Both the position numbers and the translations under genes were made by a program. A stretch of 18,820 nt of DNA, taken from assembly GCA_018400515.1 (NCBI GenBank), contig JAGYMR010000032.1, positions 1-18,820 of the forward strand, written 5' to 3'. This DNA comes from Tangfeifania sp. (GTDB taxonomy: Bacteria; Bacteroidota; Bacteroidia; Bacteroidales; Prolixibacteraceae). Below, piece after piece: positions 1-7,353 of this stretch. Every line of letters starts with the position of its first letter. The stretch's first letter is position 1. The notes beneath the pieces were generated by a model. That model was not told where the DNA came from, did no database searches, and saw only the letters and a program-made list of their open reading frames with translations.

Positions 1-1238
1 GTTTGCTGCTGACCGGTTTTTTGCTTGTTTTCCGGAAATTTCTCTTTTACCTGGAAACACGGGAAAACCGGAAAATCCGGCCCGGAAAACTGGCCTGGCT
101 GAATCTTACACGGAATGAAGGGCGTTCGCTGACAGTGGTCACGCTTTTTGCTCTGGGGACATTCCTGGTGGTTTCTACCGGTTCCTACAAGCAGGACCTT
201 TTTGCCAATGCCCGGGAAAAGTCCAGTGGAACCGGGGGATTCCTCTTTTTTGCGGAGACCACCATGCCCGTGCTGTTTGATCTGAACGATCCGGAGAAAC
301 GTTCCGAAGAGGGGATAACCGCGGATTTTGATGCCGTGCAGTTGAGAAAAGTGGAAGGCGATGATGCCAGCTGCCTGAACCTGAACCGCATTCAACAACC
401 TGCCATCCTTGGGGTGGACCCCGCGGAACTGAGCGGCCGGTTCTCTTTCGCAACCCGCATGGAAGGGCTGGAGGCCGGTGATCCATGGAGGGCCCTTACC
501 CGGCCTTTGGAAGAGGGAGTGGTTCCAGCCATTGCCGACCAGACGGTTATACAATGGGGCCTGGGGAAAAAGGTGGGCGATGAACTGTTGTATCAAAATG
601 AAGCGGGGGATACCCTCCGCTTAAAACTAATCGCCGGAACGACCCCCTCCATTTTTCAGGGATTTGTGATCATCTCCGCCGGTCACTTTATGGGTCATTA
701 TCCCACCAACAGTGGGTCGCATGTCTTTCTCATTGACGGAGCTCCTGAGGATCAGCAGCAGATCAGGGATGAGTTACAATTGGTCTTCCGTGATTATGGC
801 TGGCAGATGGAGTCCACGGCCCGGCGCCTGGCGGAGTTTTATTCGGTGACCAATACCTATCTGAGCATTTTTCTTGCCCTCGGGGCGCTGGGAATGGTCC
901 TGGGAACGGTGGGACTTTCCGTGATTCTGGCCCGCACCATTCTGGAGCGCCGCCGGGAGATTGCTTTGATGCAGGCGGTCGGGTTCCGGACCCGCCAACT
1001 GTTTCACCTGCTCGTAAAAGAGTACCTCATTTTGTTGGCAACAGGGGTTTTTGCCGGATTAATTTCAGCCGTGACGGCCACCCTGCCTGCATTTCTTTCG
1101 GATAATTCCGATGCCTCACCCCGGACGGTGGTTCTCGTTACCGTCATCATCCTTCTGAACGGATTGCTCTGGATTGCCGGCCTCAGTTGGTTCTCCCTGC
1201 GGAAAAAAAAGCTGGCCTCCGGCCTGCGGAACGAATAA
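1..1238 (+). CDS. FtsX-like ABC transporter permease, C-terminal part (5' partial)
   Basis: The reading frame is open from the window edge, so the true start lies upstream; the TTG at position 3 is only the first possible start codon. About 411 residues are visible. They open with a short basic stretch and a membrane segment (about residues 40-60), followed by a periplasmic region of about 220 residues. Three more membrane segments follow (about 285-310, 335-360 and 375-395), ending in a lysine-rich tail. Residues 314-330 (RREIALMQAVGFRTRQL) match the cytoplasmic coupling loop of FtsX/MacB-family permeases, which contacts the ATPase subunit. The layout fits the second half of a large permease with two FtsX domains, but the substrate cannot be told. 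The ATPase partner is presumably upstream. A hairpin with a T run follows the stop codon. Confidence 0.85.
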   Translation, partial: LLLTGFLLVFRKFLFYLETRENRKIRPGKLAWLNLTRNEGRSLTVVTLFALGTFLVVSTGSYKQDLFANAREKSSGTGGFLFFAETTMPVLFDLNDPEKRSEEGITADFDAVQLRKVEGDDASCLNLNRIQQPAILGVDPAELSGRFSFATRMEGLEAGDPWRALTRPLEEGVVPAIADQTVIQWGLGKKVGDELLYQNEAGDTLRLKLIAGTTPSIFQGFVIISAGHFMGHYPTNSGSHVFLIDGAPEDQQQIRDELQLVFRDYGWQMESTARRLAEFYSVTNTYLSIFLALGALGMVLGTVGLSVILARTILERRREIALMQAVGFRTRQLFHLLVKEYLILLATGVFAGLISAVTATLPAFLSDNSDASPRTVVLVTVIILLNGLLWIAGLSWFSLRKKKLASGLRNE

Positions 1239-1244
1239 AAAGCA

Positions 1245-1287
1245 GGGGCTGGGAACCATCCATGTGAAGGATTCCACCCCCTTTTTT
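1245..1287 (+). terminator. Rho-independent terminator after the ABC permease
   Basis: An interrupted hairpin lies 7 bases after the permease stop. GGGG (1245-1248) pairs with CCCC (1277-1280), GGA (1252-1254) with TCC (1273-1275), and ATCC (1258-1261) with GGAT (1269-1272) around a 7-base loop. Six T residues follow at 1282-1287. The position and T run fit intrinsic termination on the + strand. The stem has internal loops, so strength is uncertain. Confidence 0.6.
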
Positions 1288-1335
1288 GTTAAACAGTTCA
1301 TGAAGGGGCACCTTCCGTTTGTATTTCTTAATCAT

Positions 1336-1343
1336 TATCTTTG
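1336..1343 (+). promoter_or_regulatory. Bacteroidota -7 promoter element (TATCTTTG)
   Basis: TATCTTTG is an exact match to the Bacteroidota sigma-70 -7 consensus TAnnTTTG. It lies just downstream of the permease terminator and just upstream of a GC-rich, structured, non-coding stretch. No good -33 TTTG is seen at the usual 19-21 base spacing; the nearest TTTG (1318-1321) is only 14 bases away. Transcription would start near 1350 and enter a region with no convincing ORF, which suggests an RNA gene or a long leader. Confidence 0.5.
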
Positions 1344-1349
1344 CGCGCA

Positions 1350-1500
1350 GAGAAACGACCGGACCTGAGCGGGATCTGAAATCTGTTCCAAAGCGGGGTA
1401 AGAAAGATAACGAATGGCAGGCGCATGGTAACCGGCAATCCCCCGGAGCATAATCCTCTCCCGTGCGCCTCTATGAGAGGACGGAGGGATTACATCTGTT
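1350..1500 (+). ncRNA. Candidate structured non-coding RNA, family unknown
   Basis: This GC-rich stretch sits inside an AT-rich intergenic region, directly after an exact -7 element, and has no plausible ORF. Its core is a 10-bp stem, AGGCGCATGG (1419-1428) with CCGTGCGCCT (1461-1470), including one G-U wobble. Nested in it is CCGG (1432-1435) with CCGG (1443-1446) around a 7-base loop. Two alternative pairings compete with or cross this stem: CCTCT (1468-1472) with AGAGG (1476-1480), and CCTCTC (1455-1460) with GAGAGG (1475-1480). ATCTGTTC occurs twice, at 1381-1388 and 1494-1501. I do not recognise it as RNase P, tmRNA, SRP RNA or a common riboswitch. A 6S-like RNA or a lineage-specific RNA is possible. 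Both ends are estimates. Confidence 0.4.
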
Positions 1501-1547
1501 CTTAAATTTGTAATTGATTTATTTATAAATAATTATGAAATTTTAAG
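1501..1547. repeat. AT-rich imperfect palindrome
   Basis: CTTAAATTT (1501-1509) pairs with AAATTTTAAG (1538-1547) with one bulged base. Between them TTATTTATAAATAA (1519-1532) is a perfect 14-base palindrome. It lies exactly between the GC-rich RNA candidate and the repeat array. It could be a weak transcript end, a protein-binding site or simple AT-rich DNA. No T run follows it. Confidence 0.4.
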
Positions 1548-1585
1548 TACCTGAAACGAGCATGTTCAGAAGATCACAAAAGGTA

Positions 1586-1905
1586 ATGAAATGCGAAAGC
1601 ATTCTATCGAATACCTTTGAAATGGACACTAATAATGAGGTAAAATTCGCTTGCGAATTCTATCGAATACCTTTAAAGTAAACGACTGAATGAGATAAAT
1701 AAAATTTCATGCGAGTTCCATGGGCCCTGTTTTAAAGTGATGTGAGAAACGAACAAAACTAATTTTTGATAAACATTAGGATCATTATAATGTGAGTTCC
1801 ATCGAAATTCGCTTGCGAATTCTATCGAATGCCGTTAAAATAAACGCTAATAATGAGGTAAATACCTTTAAAATTAATAATTATAATGAGATGAAATTTA
1901 TACTT
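1586..1905. repeat. Degenerate array of about 57-bp hairpin-bearing repeats
   Basis: At least five related units are visible. Their TTCTATCGAAT-like core starts at 1602, 1658, 1716 (TTCCATGGGCC), 1797 (TTCCATCGAA) and 1820. Spacings are 56, 58, 81 and 23 bases, so the array is decayed and one unit is partly deleted. A sixth fragment at 1863-1895 keeps the ACCTTTAAAA...ATAATGAG part. Each core is preceded by a small inverted repeat. Units 2 and 5 have AATTCG-CTTG-CGAATT (around 1644-1659 and 1806-1821). Unit 1 has AATGC-GAAA-GCATT (1590-1603). Units end in AATAATGAGGTAAA. No unique spacers and no coding potential are seen. It resembles a dispersed Bacteroidota intergenic repeat, which needs whole-genome comparison. 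Together with the terminator, RNA candidate and palindrome above, it accounts for most of the gene-free stretch 1239-1941. Confidence 0.65.
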
Positions 1906-1941
1906 GATTGAATCATAAATGTTTAAAATAATTTTATACTA

Positions 1942-2580
1942 ATGAATTATCTGGCACATATCTATTTGTCAGGAGAAGATGAAGAAATTCTTACCGGAAA
2001 TTTTATTGGCGATCATGTTAAAGGTAAAAACTACCTGTGCTATCCGGAAAAGATCAGGAAGGGCATTTTACTTCACCGGCAGATTGATTCTTTCACGGAC
2101 AGCAACTTTTTTTTCCGGGAGGCAAAAAAAATATTTCGTCCGGAATTCGGCCTTTACGCCGGGGTAATCACCGATCTTTTTTTTGACCATTTCCTGGCGC
2201 GGAACTGGCAGGATTTTTCCCCCACCCCCCTGCAAAACTATACGGAAAAAGTCCATTCCATTCTTTTGTCCCACTATTCTCATATTCCCCCTCGTGTCCG
2301 GACATTTCTCCCTTTTCTTATCCGGCAGCAACGGCTTCTGTCTTATGCCCGGATAGCGGGCATCCGGAGGTCCCTTGAAAAAATGAGCCTCCACACGTCC
2401 CTTCCCGGGCATGCTCCTGAAGCCATCCACACCCTGGATAAACATTATTTATTCCTTGAAAAGAATTTCTTTTCTTTCATGCCCGAAATTATTTCCTTTG
2501 TAGAAGAAGCATTTGGAGTATTCCCCCAACGGGCGGACCGATGCCCGGAAGCGCCCGTGCTTAAAGCAAACATTTCTTAA
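1942..2580 (+). CDS. acpH: Acyl carrier protein phosphodiesterase (AcpH / DUF479 family)
   Basis: This 212-residue protein matches the ACP phosphodiesterase family, which removes the 4'-phosphopantetheine arm from holo-acyl carrier protein and so affects the apo/holo balance in fatty acid synthesis. Recognisable elements are the N-terminal NYLAHIYLS, GNFIGDHVKG (20-28), GILLHRQIDSFTD (41-53) and TDLFFDHFLARNW (77-89). Together these supply the His and Asp residues expected of this metal-dependent, HD-like fold. Length is close to the E. coli enzyme (193 residues). The ATG at 1942 gives the conserved N-terminus. No Shine-Dalgarno or strong -7 element is seen; TATACTTG at 1899-1906 is a one-mismatch match to the -7 consensus. 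The gene stands alone after the repeat array and converges with rodA. The C-terminal 20 residues look lineage-specific. Confidence 0.9.
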   Translation: MNYLAHIYLSGEDEEILTGNFIGDHVKGKNYLCYPEKIRKGILLHRQIDSFTDSNFFFREAKKIFRPEFGLYAGVITDLFFDHFLARNWQDFSPTPLQNYTEKVHSILLSHYSHIPPRVRTFLPFLIRQQRLLSYARIAGIRRSLEKMSLHTSLPGHAPEAIHTLDKHYLFLEKNFFSFMPEIISFVEEAFGVFPQRADRCPEAPVLKANIS

Positions 2581-2583
2581 AAA

Positions 2584-2629
2584 AAGCTTTCCGCTCCCTC
2601 CTCTGACGAAGCGGAATTCTGCGGAGCTT
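2584..2629. terminator. Candidate bidirectional terminator between acpH and rodA
   Basis: Two alternative hairpins fill the spacer between convergent genes. TTCCGCT (2589-2595) pairs with AGCGGAA (2610-2616). Alternatively AAGCT (2584-2588) plus CCGC (2591-2594) pairs with GCGG (2621-2624) plus AGCTT (2625-2629). On the minus strand the hairpin is followed by the complement of an A run (about 2579-2585), giving a T run suited to ending the rodA transcript. The + strand T run is poor. Confidence 0.4.
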
Positions 2630-2666
2630 CTTATATCAAAAAAGGAATTTATCAACCTTCCCCTAT

Positions 2667-4094
2667 CTATCCGGAAAGATGATCCAGGCGGCTGGCATCA
2701 AGCCGGATAAAGATAAACAAGAGGATGGTAAATCCCCAGAGAGAGGACCCCCCATAGCTAAGAAAAGGAAGGGGAATTCCGATTACCGGCATAATTCCGA
2801 TGGTCATACCAATATTGATCAAAAAATGAAAAAACAGAATGGAGGCCACAGCGTATCCATAGATCCGGGAAAATCCGGACCGCTGCCGTTCGGCCAGTAC
2901 GATCAAACGGTTGAACAAAACCATGAAGAGGACAACCACCAGAAATGTTCCGGCAAATCCCCACTCTTCCCCGACGGTACAAAAAATAAAATCCGTGCTT
3001 TGTTCCGGCACAAAATTAAACTTGGTCTGCGTACCCTCTAAAAAGCCTTTACCCCAGAGGCCGCCGGAACCAATGGCAATTTTGCTCTGGTTCACATTAT
3101 ATCCGGCTCCCTGGGGGTCCGATTCAATACCAAGCAGTTCATTGATGCGGGACTGGTGGTAGGGTTCAAGCAAATGATCAAAGGCATAATCAACAGAAAA
3201 GGAAAACAGTACTGATCCTGAAAAAATCAAAGCAACAAGAAGATAATTTTTTAATTTTTTCCGCAAGCTGTAAAGAAAAACCAGCACACCTGCCGCCAGG
3301 GCTCCTCCCGAAAATAATTTCACATCGGGGACAGCGGGCTCAAGAAAATGGCTTACCCCCAGAAGCCCCACCGGAACGGCAATAAAGACAAGGGAGGTGA
3401 TAAAAAAGTTTTTCATGCCCGGATTCAGAATAAAAAAGACCAGGAGGGTCGTTCCACCAAGAACGGCCAGCAGAAGCAGCGGGGGCAAAACCAGGGAAAG
3501 GACAAAAAGGATGGCCACAAGGACGCCAAAAAACAGGACAACACCGGAAAGCCCTTCGCGGTAGAGCACCAGAATAAAGGCAAAATAGACCAGAGCAGAC
3601 CCTGTATCGTTTTGAAGGAGGATCAATAACGCCGGCAAAAAAATGATTCCTCCGATCACAACCAACGATTTTATCCGCTCCAATTTAAAGCCGTAGGAAC
3701 TCATGTATTTTGCCAGTGCCAGGGCGGTGGCAAACTTACCGAACTCAGCAGGCTGAAAACTAAACCCGCCGACAGAAAACCATGATCTTGCGCCGTGTAC
3801 TTCCGTTCCGACCAGGAGTACCAGCCCCAGCAGGGCAATAACCCCGGCATAGATGATATAGGAAAAGAAAACAAAAAAATTGGTTTCGAGGAACAGAATG
3901 ATGAACGCAAGGATCAATGCAGCACCAATCCATAAAAACTGTTTTCCAAAACGCTGGCTAAAATCAAAAATGCTTGTCTGTTCAAAATCATAAACCGAAG
4001 CATAAATATTGATCCACCCGAAAAAAACAAGTACCAGGTACAGAAAAACGGTAAGCCAGTCGATATTTGCCCAAACATTGTTTCTTCTCGGCAT
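2667..4094 (-). CDS. rodA: RodA, SEDS-family peptidoglycan glycosyltransferase
   Basis: RodA is the SEDS polymerase that extends glycan strands from lipid II during side-wall growth, working with PBP2 in the inner membrane. The 475-residue protein is almost entirely hydrophobic. It carries family signatures: GARSWFSVG (101-109), PAEFGK (115-120), QNDTGSAL (161-168) with the conserved Asp163, DPQGAGYNVNQSKIAIGSGG (326-345), PEQSTDFIF (363-371) and LSYGGSSLWG (445-454). It is about 100 residues longer than E. coli RodA (370). The excess lies around residues 200-305 and adds hydrophobic segments before the large extracellular loop, as in other Bacteroidota RodA proteins. It starts at an ATG 3 bp after the mrdA stop, so it is probably translationally coupled. 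It is the last gene of the operon. Confidence 0.95.
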   Translation of the reverse strand: MPRRNNVWANIDWLTVFLYLVLVFFGWINIYASVYDFEQTSIFDFSQRFGKQFLWIGAALILAFIILFLETNFFVFFSYIIYAGVIALLGLVLLVGTEVHGARSWFSVGGFSFQPAEFGKFATALALAKYMSSYGFKLERIKSLVVIGGIIFLPALLILLQNDTGSALVYFAFILVLYREGLSGVVLFFGVLVAILFVLSLVLPPLLLLAVLGGTTLLVFFILNPGMKNFFITSLVFIAVPVGLLGVSHFLEPAVPDVKLFSGGALAAGVLVFLYSLRKKLKNYLLVALIFSGSVLFSFSVDYAFDHLLEPYHQSRINELLGIESDPQGAGYNVNQSKIAIGSGGLWGKGFLEGTQTKFNFVPEQSTDFIFCTVGEEWGFAGTFLVVVLFMVLFNRLIVLAERQRSGFSRIYGYAVASILFFHFLINIGMTIGIMPVIGIPLPFLSYGGSSLWGFTILLFIFIRLDASRLDHLSG

Positions 4095-4097
4095 TTT

Positions 4098-5915
4098 TTA
4101 TTTTGGTTGATTTGGATTTAACAAATTAGCTTCCAGCATTCTTTTCTCAATCCACTTTCGTCCCGAAGCGATGGAATCGGTCAGGTATTTTTCCACCATA
4201 AGGCTCGCCATAGGGGCTGCATAACGGGCTCCCCATACCCCGTTCTCAACATAAACCGAAAGGGCAATTTGTGGATCTTCTTTGGGAGCAAAAGCCATAA
4301 ATACAGAGTGGTCGGATCCATGAGGATTTTCGGCTGTCCCGGTTTTCCCGCACATGGGAATCCCCGGAATACGCATCAGGGGCGCGGTATTTGTCATTTC
4401 AACAGCCTGTTGCATCCCCTCGATGACCGGTTCAAAATACGCTTCTTCAATTCCGGTCTCCCTTTTTTCCCTGAAACGGGAATCCAGCGTTCCCCCTTCA
4501 ATTTCTTTCACAACGTGGGGCGGGTAATAAAAACCACGGTTGGCAACAATGGCACAATAATTTGCCAGTTGCAGGGGGGTTAATCCAAGTTCGCCCTGTC
4601 CGATGGCCAAAGAACGAACCGTCAAAGCATTCCAGTGGCCCGCCCCGTAAAAACGGTTATAATAAGATTCTTCCGGCACATTCCCGCTGTTCTCGTTGGG
4701 CAGATCAATGCCCAGTTTCCTTCCGATCCCGAACCGGAGCAGATAGTCACGCCACTGGTTAAATCCTTCGGCCGGGGTGTCGTAATTGTTAATGATCGAC
4801 CGGAAGGTATTCCACATAAATGGATTGCAGGATTCGCGTATTGCAGCAACTACGCCGAGGGGAGATTGGTGGTTATGTGTACAGCGGATAGGTACCGAAG
4901 CGGGGCCGTTACATGAAAAGCGGGTGGCGGTGGTAATGGCCCCTTCCTGCAGACCCGCCAGAACATTTAACACCTTAAAGGTTGATCCCGGCGGGTATTG
5001 AGCCATTAAGGCACGGTTAAACAAAGGTTTCAGGGTATCGGACTCAAGCCCGGCATAGTTGGATCCCCGGACCCTTCCGACCAGAAGGCCGGGATCGTAA
5101 GCAGGGGCGCTGACCAGCGCCAGTACCTCCCCGGAAGCAGGCTCAATAGCAACCACACTTCCCCTTTTATTTTGAAATAACTTTTCAGCATAAAGCTGAA
5201 GCTCTATATCGAGCGAGGTAGTAATATTTTTTCCAATCTCGGCCGGCCGGTCCTCCCTGCCGTTGCGAAAACTCCCCTGGATGCGGCTGTGAACATCCAC
5301 CAGGAACTTTTTCACCCCTTTGGTACCCCGCAACCATTTTTCATACCTCTCCTCAATTCCGCTCTGACCAATGTAATCCCCGAGGCTGTAATAACGGTCA
5401 TTTTTGATCTTTGCGGGTGAAACCTCCCCTACATAACCCAACACATGGGCTGCCGCCGGATAGGAATATTCCCGCAAAGTCCTCGATTGCGTATGAAAGC
5501 CTTTGAATCTATAGATCCGCTCCTGCAATATCCCATATTTCTCGGGTGGAATCTGTTTCACCAGAATGGATGGCTTATAGTGGGAATATTCCCTGGCTTT
5601 GCTGATCTGTTCCTCCAGCTGTTCCTTCTCAATATCCAGCAGATTACAGAGAAACAGCGTATCAAAGGCCTCCACTTCGCGGGGGGTGATCAGTAAGTCG
5701 TAAGCCGCCTTGTTATGCACCAACAAACGGCCGTTGCGGTCATAGAGCAAACCGCGCGCGGGATATTGCACCACATTACGCAAAACGTTGTTGGTGGCAA
5801 ATTCTTTGAAGGTTGAATCCAGGACCTGCAGATGAAAAAGTTTACCCCCGAAAATCAACCCCGTTACTATAAAAATGGCAATGACTACATAACTCCTTTT
5901 CGAAAAACTATTCAC
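4098..5915 (-). CDS. mrdA: Penicillin-binding protein 2 (elongation-specific transpeptidase)
   Basis: PBP2 crosslinks new peptidoglycan in the elongasome and activates its partner RodA. One N-terminal membrane anchor (about residues 8-27) is followed by the pedestal/dimerisation domain (about 50-220, with YPARGLLYDRNG at 51-62). The class B transpeptidase domain follows, with all three active-site motifs: STFK (Ser311-Lys314), SCN (Ser362-Asn364) and KTG (Lys524-Gly526). Length, 605 residues, is normal. The start codon is GTG (5913-5915), placed 6 bp after the mreD stop. No better start keeps the anchor. Gene order mreD-mrdA-rodA fits co-expression of a bipartite synthase. The product is the expected target of amdinocillin-like beta-lactams, inferred from the family. 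Confidence 0.95.
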   Translation of the reverse strand: MNSFSKRSYVVIAIFIVTGLIFGGKLFHLQVLDSTFKEFATNNVLRNVVQYPARGLLYDRNGRLLVHNKAAYDLLITPREVEAFDTLFLCNLLDIEKEQLEEQISKAREYSHYKPSILVKQIPPEKYGILQERIYRFKGFHTQSRTLREYSYPAAAHVLGYVGEVSPAKIKNDRYYSLGDYIGQSGIEERYEKWLRGTKGVKKFLVDVHSRIQGSFRNGREDRPAEIGKNITTSLDIELQLYAEKLFQNKRGSVVAIEPASGEVLALVSAPAYDPGLLVGRVRGSNYAGLESDTLKPLFNRALMAQYPPGSTFKVLNVLAGLQEGAITTATRFSCNGPASVPIRCTHNHQSPLGVVAAIRESCNPFMWNTFRSIINNYDTPAEGFNQWRDYLLRFGIGRKLGIDLPNENSGNVPEESYYNRFYGAGHWNALTVRSLAIGQGELGLTPLQLANYCAIVANRGFYYPPHVVKEIEGGTLDSRFREKRETGIEEAYFEPVIEGMQQAVEMTNTAPLMRIPGIPMCGKTGTAENPHGSDHSVFMAFAPKEDPQIALSVYVENGVWGARYAAPMASLMVEKYLTDSIASGRKWIEKRMLEANLLNPNQPK

Positions 5916-5921
5916 CCTGCA

Positions 5922-6425
5922 CTACTCCCTAAAAATTAAATATTGGCTTAAAACTATAACAAAAATTGAAAATAATGAACTCAAAGCAACACGAAAGAGG
6001 GTCGGAAAAAAGTGAGAAAAAGTAAAAACTTCAAGATAAAAGAGAATGAAATGGTGCAAAAAGACCATTACCGTGGTATAGTATAAAAACCACGAAAATT
6101 TGTTTTGCTTCAATCCCGGGTAGTCATTCAACTCATCGCCGCGGTCAGAAATCGAACGGATAACAAAAGGACGGACAAAAGCGATAAAAACGGTGGCAGC
6201 TGTATGCAATCCGCCGTAATTGGAAAAGACATCAATGGCCAGTCCGATAAAAAATCCTGATAACAAGACAGCATAACGGGGTGCACTCAAGGGCAGCAGC
6301 AGCACAAACAGAATATACATTTGCGGATTGATGTATCCGCTGAATTGCACCTGGTTAAGGATCAACACCTGAACCAAAACCAGTAATACAAACATTCCCC
6401 CGTATTTAAAAAGCCACCGAATCAT
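5922..6425 (-). CDS. mreD: Rod shape-determining protein MreD
   Basis: MreD is a small integral membrane component of the elongasome that binds MreC. The family is poorly conserved in sequence, so this call rests largely on context. It is a 167-residue, strongly hydrophobic protein with about five membrane segments, between mreC and mrdA. The N-terminus (IRWLFKYGGMFVLLVLVQVLIL) and the segment around residues 60-72 (GFFIGLAIDVFSN) fit MreD; the G-x-x-x-D pattern in the latter is typical. The ATG at 6423-6425 overlaps the end of mreC by 20 bp, suggesting coupled translation. Confidence 0.88.
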   Translation of the reverse strand: MIRWLFKYGGMFVLLVLVQVLILNQVQFSGYINPQMYILFVLLLPLSAPRYAVLLSGFFIGLAIDVFSNYGGLHTAATVFIAFVRPFVIRSISDRGDELNDYPGLKQNKFSWFLYYTTVMVFLHHFILFYLEVFTFSHFFPTLFRVALSSLFSIFVIVLSQYLIFRE

Positions 6426-7251
6426 CCCTTGTCATTTTTTCAAGTTCGTCAATTTCAGGTTTATTGAAATTTTTTATCACTTCCACATAGGACAATGATT
6501 TGAAATCGGTTGAAAGTTTCACCCTGATAGCATAATAATTCTCACCAACAGGCCGCCCGACATCATGAATGGTCCCTACCATAATTCCTTCAGGGAAGAT
6601 GGAGGAGTATCCACTGGTTACCACGGTATCTCCCGGGGCGATATCCACATGAAAAGGGATCTCCTTCAGGCTGGCCATTTGATAACTGGTTCCTTCCCAT
6701 ATCAGCGGAGCAAAATATCCGTTCCTTTTCAGCATGGCAGATATACTCCAGCGCTGGTTGAGTAAAGACAATCCCACGGCATAAGACCGGGAAACATTTA
6801 TTACCACTCCTACGATGCCACTGGCGGATATCACCCCCTGTTCCGGCTGAACGCCATCTTTACGGCCTTTATTGAGGGTAAAATAGTTGTAGGGGCGGTT
6901 CACCGAATTATTGATAATTCTTGCGGAGATAAACTGAAAAGCGGTATCGCCTTCTATCCGGGCGCCAGCGGGAAAGGCGCCTGCGGGGCTTTCCTCCTGC
7001 ATGTTTTCAAGCTTGGTCCGCAAACGGGCATTTTCCTCCGAAAGTGTTCTGTTTACCCGTTCCAGCCGGAAATACTCCACGAAAGACTGAAACGTTTCAT
7101 AGATGTTTCCGGTGATCCAATGGGCAGAATTCAGGTACCTGGCCTTTTGATAGCTGTTGTTGCTGAAAACCATTGTAAACGCGATACCTTCCAGCAGGAT
7201 AAAAAGCACAAAAGCATAATTTTTCAACAAATACCTGAGTAATCGCCTCAT
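6406..7251 (-). CDS. mreC: Rod shape-determining protein MreC
   Basis: MreC is a bitopic inner-membrane protein whose periplasmic part scaffolds PBP2 and links it to MreB. The 281-residue product has one N-terminal membrane helix (about 10-30). A coiled coil follows (about 57-92, RVNRTLSEENARLRTKLENM), then the paired beta-barrel domains typical of MreC. Matches include ARIINNSVNRPYNYFTLNKG (110-129), GVISASGIVGVVINVS (138-153) and GDTVVTSGYSSIFPEGIMVG (207-226). It starts at an ATG 89 bp downstream of the mreB stop, the widest gap in the operon. A possible internal -7 element and a hairpin lie in that gap. The last 40 residues are charged and lineage-specific. Confidence 0.95.
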   Translation of the reverse strand: MRRLLRYLLKNYAFVLFILLEGIAFTMVFSNNSYQKARYLNSAHWITGNIYETFQSFVEYFRLERVNRTLSEENARLRTKLENMQEESPAGAFPAGARIEGDTAFQFISARIINNSVNRPYNYFTLNKGRKDGVQPEQGVISASGIVGVVINVSRSYAVGLSLLNQRWSISAMLKRNGYFAPLIWEGTSYQMASLKEIPFHVDIAPGDTVVTSGYSSIFPEGIMVGTIHDVGRPVGENYYAIRVKLSTDFKSLSYVEVIKNFNKPEIDELEKMTRDDSVAF

Positions 7252-7268
7252 AGTCAGATTAAAAATTA

Positions 7269-7276
7269 CAAAAATA
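7269..7276 (-). promoter_or_regulatory. Possible internal promoter (-7 element) for mreC
   Basis: On the minus strand this reads TATTTTTG, an exact TAnnTTTG match. It ends 17 bases before the mreC ATG, giving a short plausible leader. No TTTG is found at the -33 distance. The surrounding DNA is AT-rich, so chance occurrence is possible. Confidence 0.3.
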
Positions 7277-7329
7277 CAAGCGCAAAGAAACGCTTCGGCC
7301 GCTTCACAGGCAACAGCTGTCCTTTCAAG

Positions 7330-7353
7330 CCTCCTGGAGATTACCTCAGGAGG
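7330..7353 (-). promoter_or_regulatory. Hairpin spanning the mreB stop codon
   Basis: On the minus strand CCTCCTG (7353-7347) pairs perfectly with CAGGAGG (7336-7330) around a 10-base loop containing the mreB TAA. No T run follows, so it is unlikely to be an intrinsic terminator. It could protect the mreB 3' end or mark a processing site, leaving more MreB than MreC. This role is inference. Confidence 0.4.

Noticed and set aside
1174..1368. 64-codon ORF overlapping the permease end
   Set aside because: It begins inside the permease gene in another frame and runs through the terminator and the -7 element.
1416..1475. Fluoride (crcB) riboswitch
   Set aside because: GGCGCATGG...GTGCGCCTCT looked loosely similar, but the conserved central and 3' parts (AACCGC, CTGATG, CCTAC) are missing and no fluoride exporter gene follows.
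1586..1905. CRISPR array
   Set aside because: Units are degenerate, unevenly spaced (23 to 81 bp between cores) and contiguous without unique spacers. No cas gene is present.
7330..7353. Intrinsic terminator after mreB
   Set aside because: The stem is perfect but no T run follows on the minus strand, and the downstream elongasome genes need transcription to continue.
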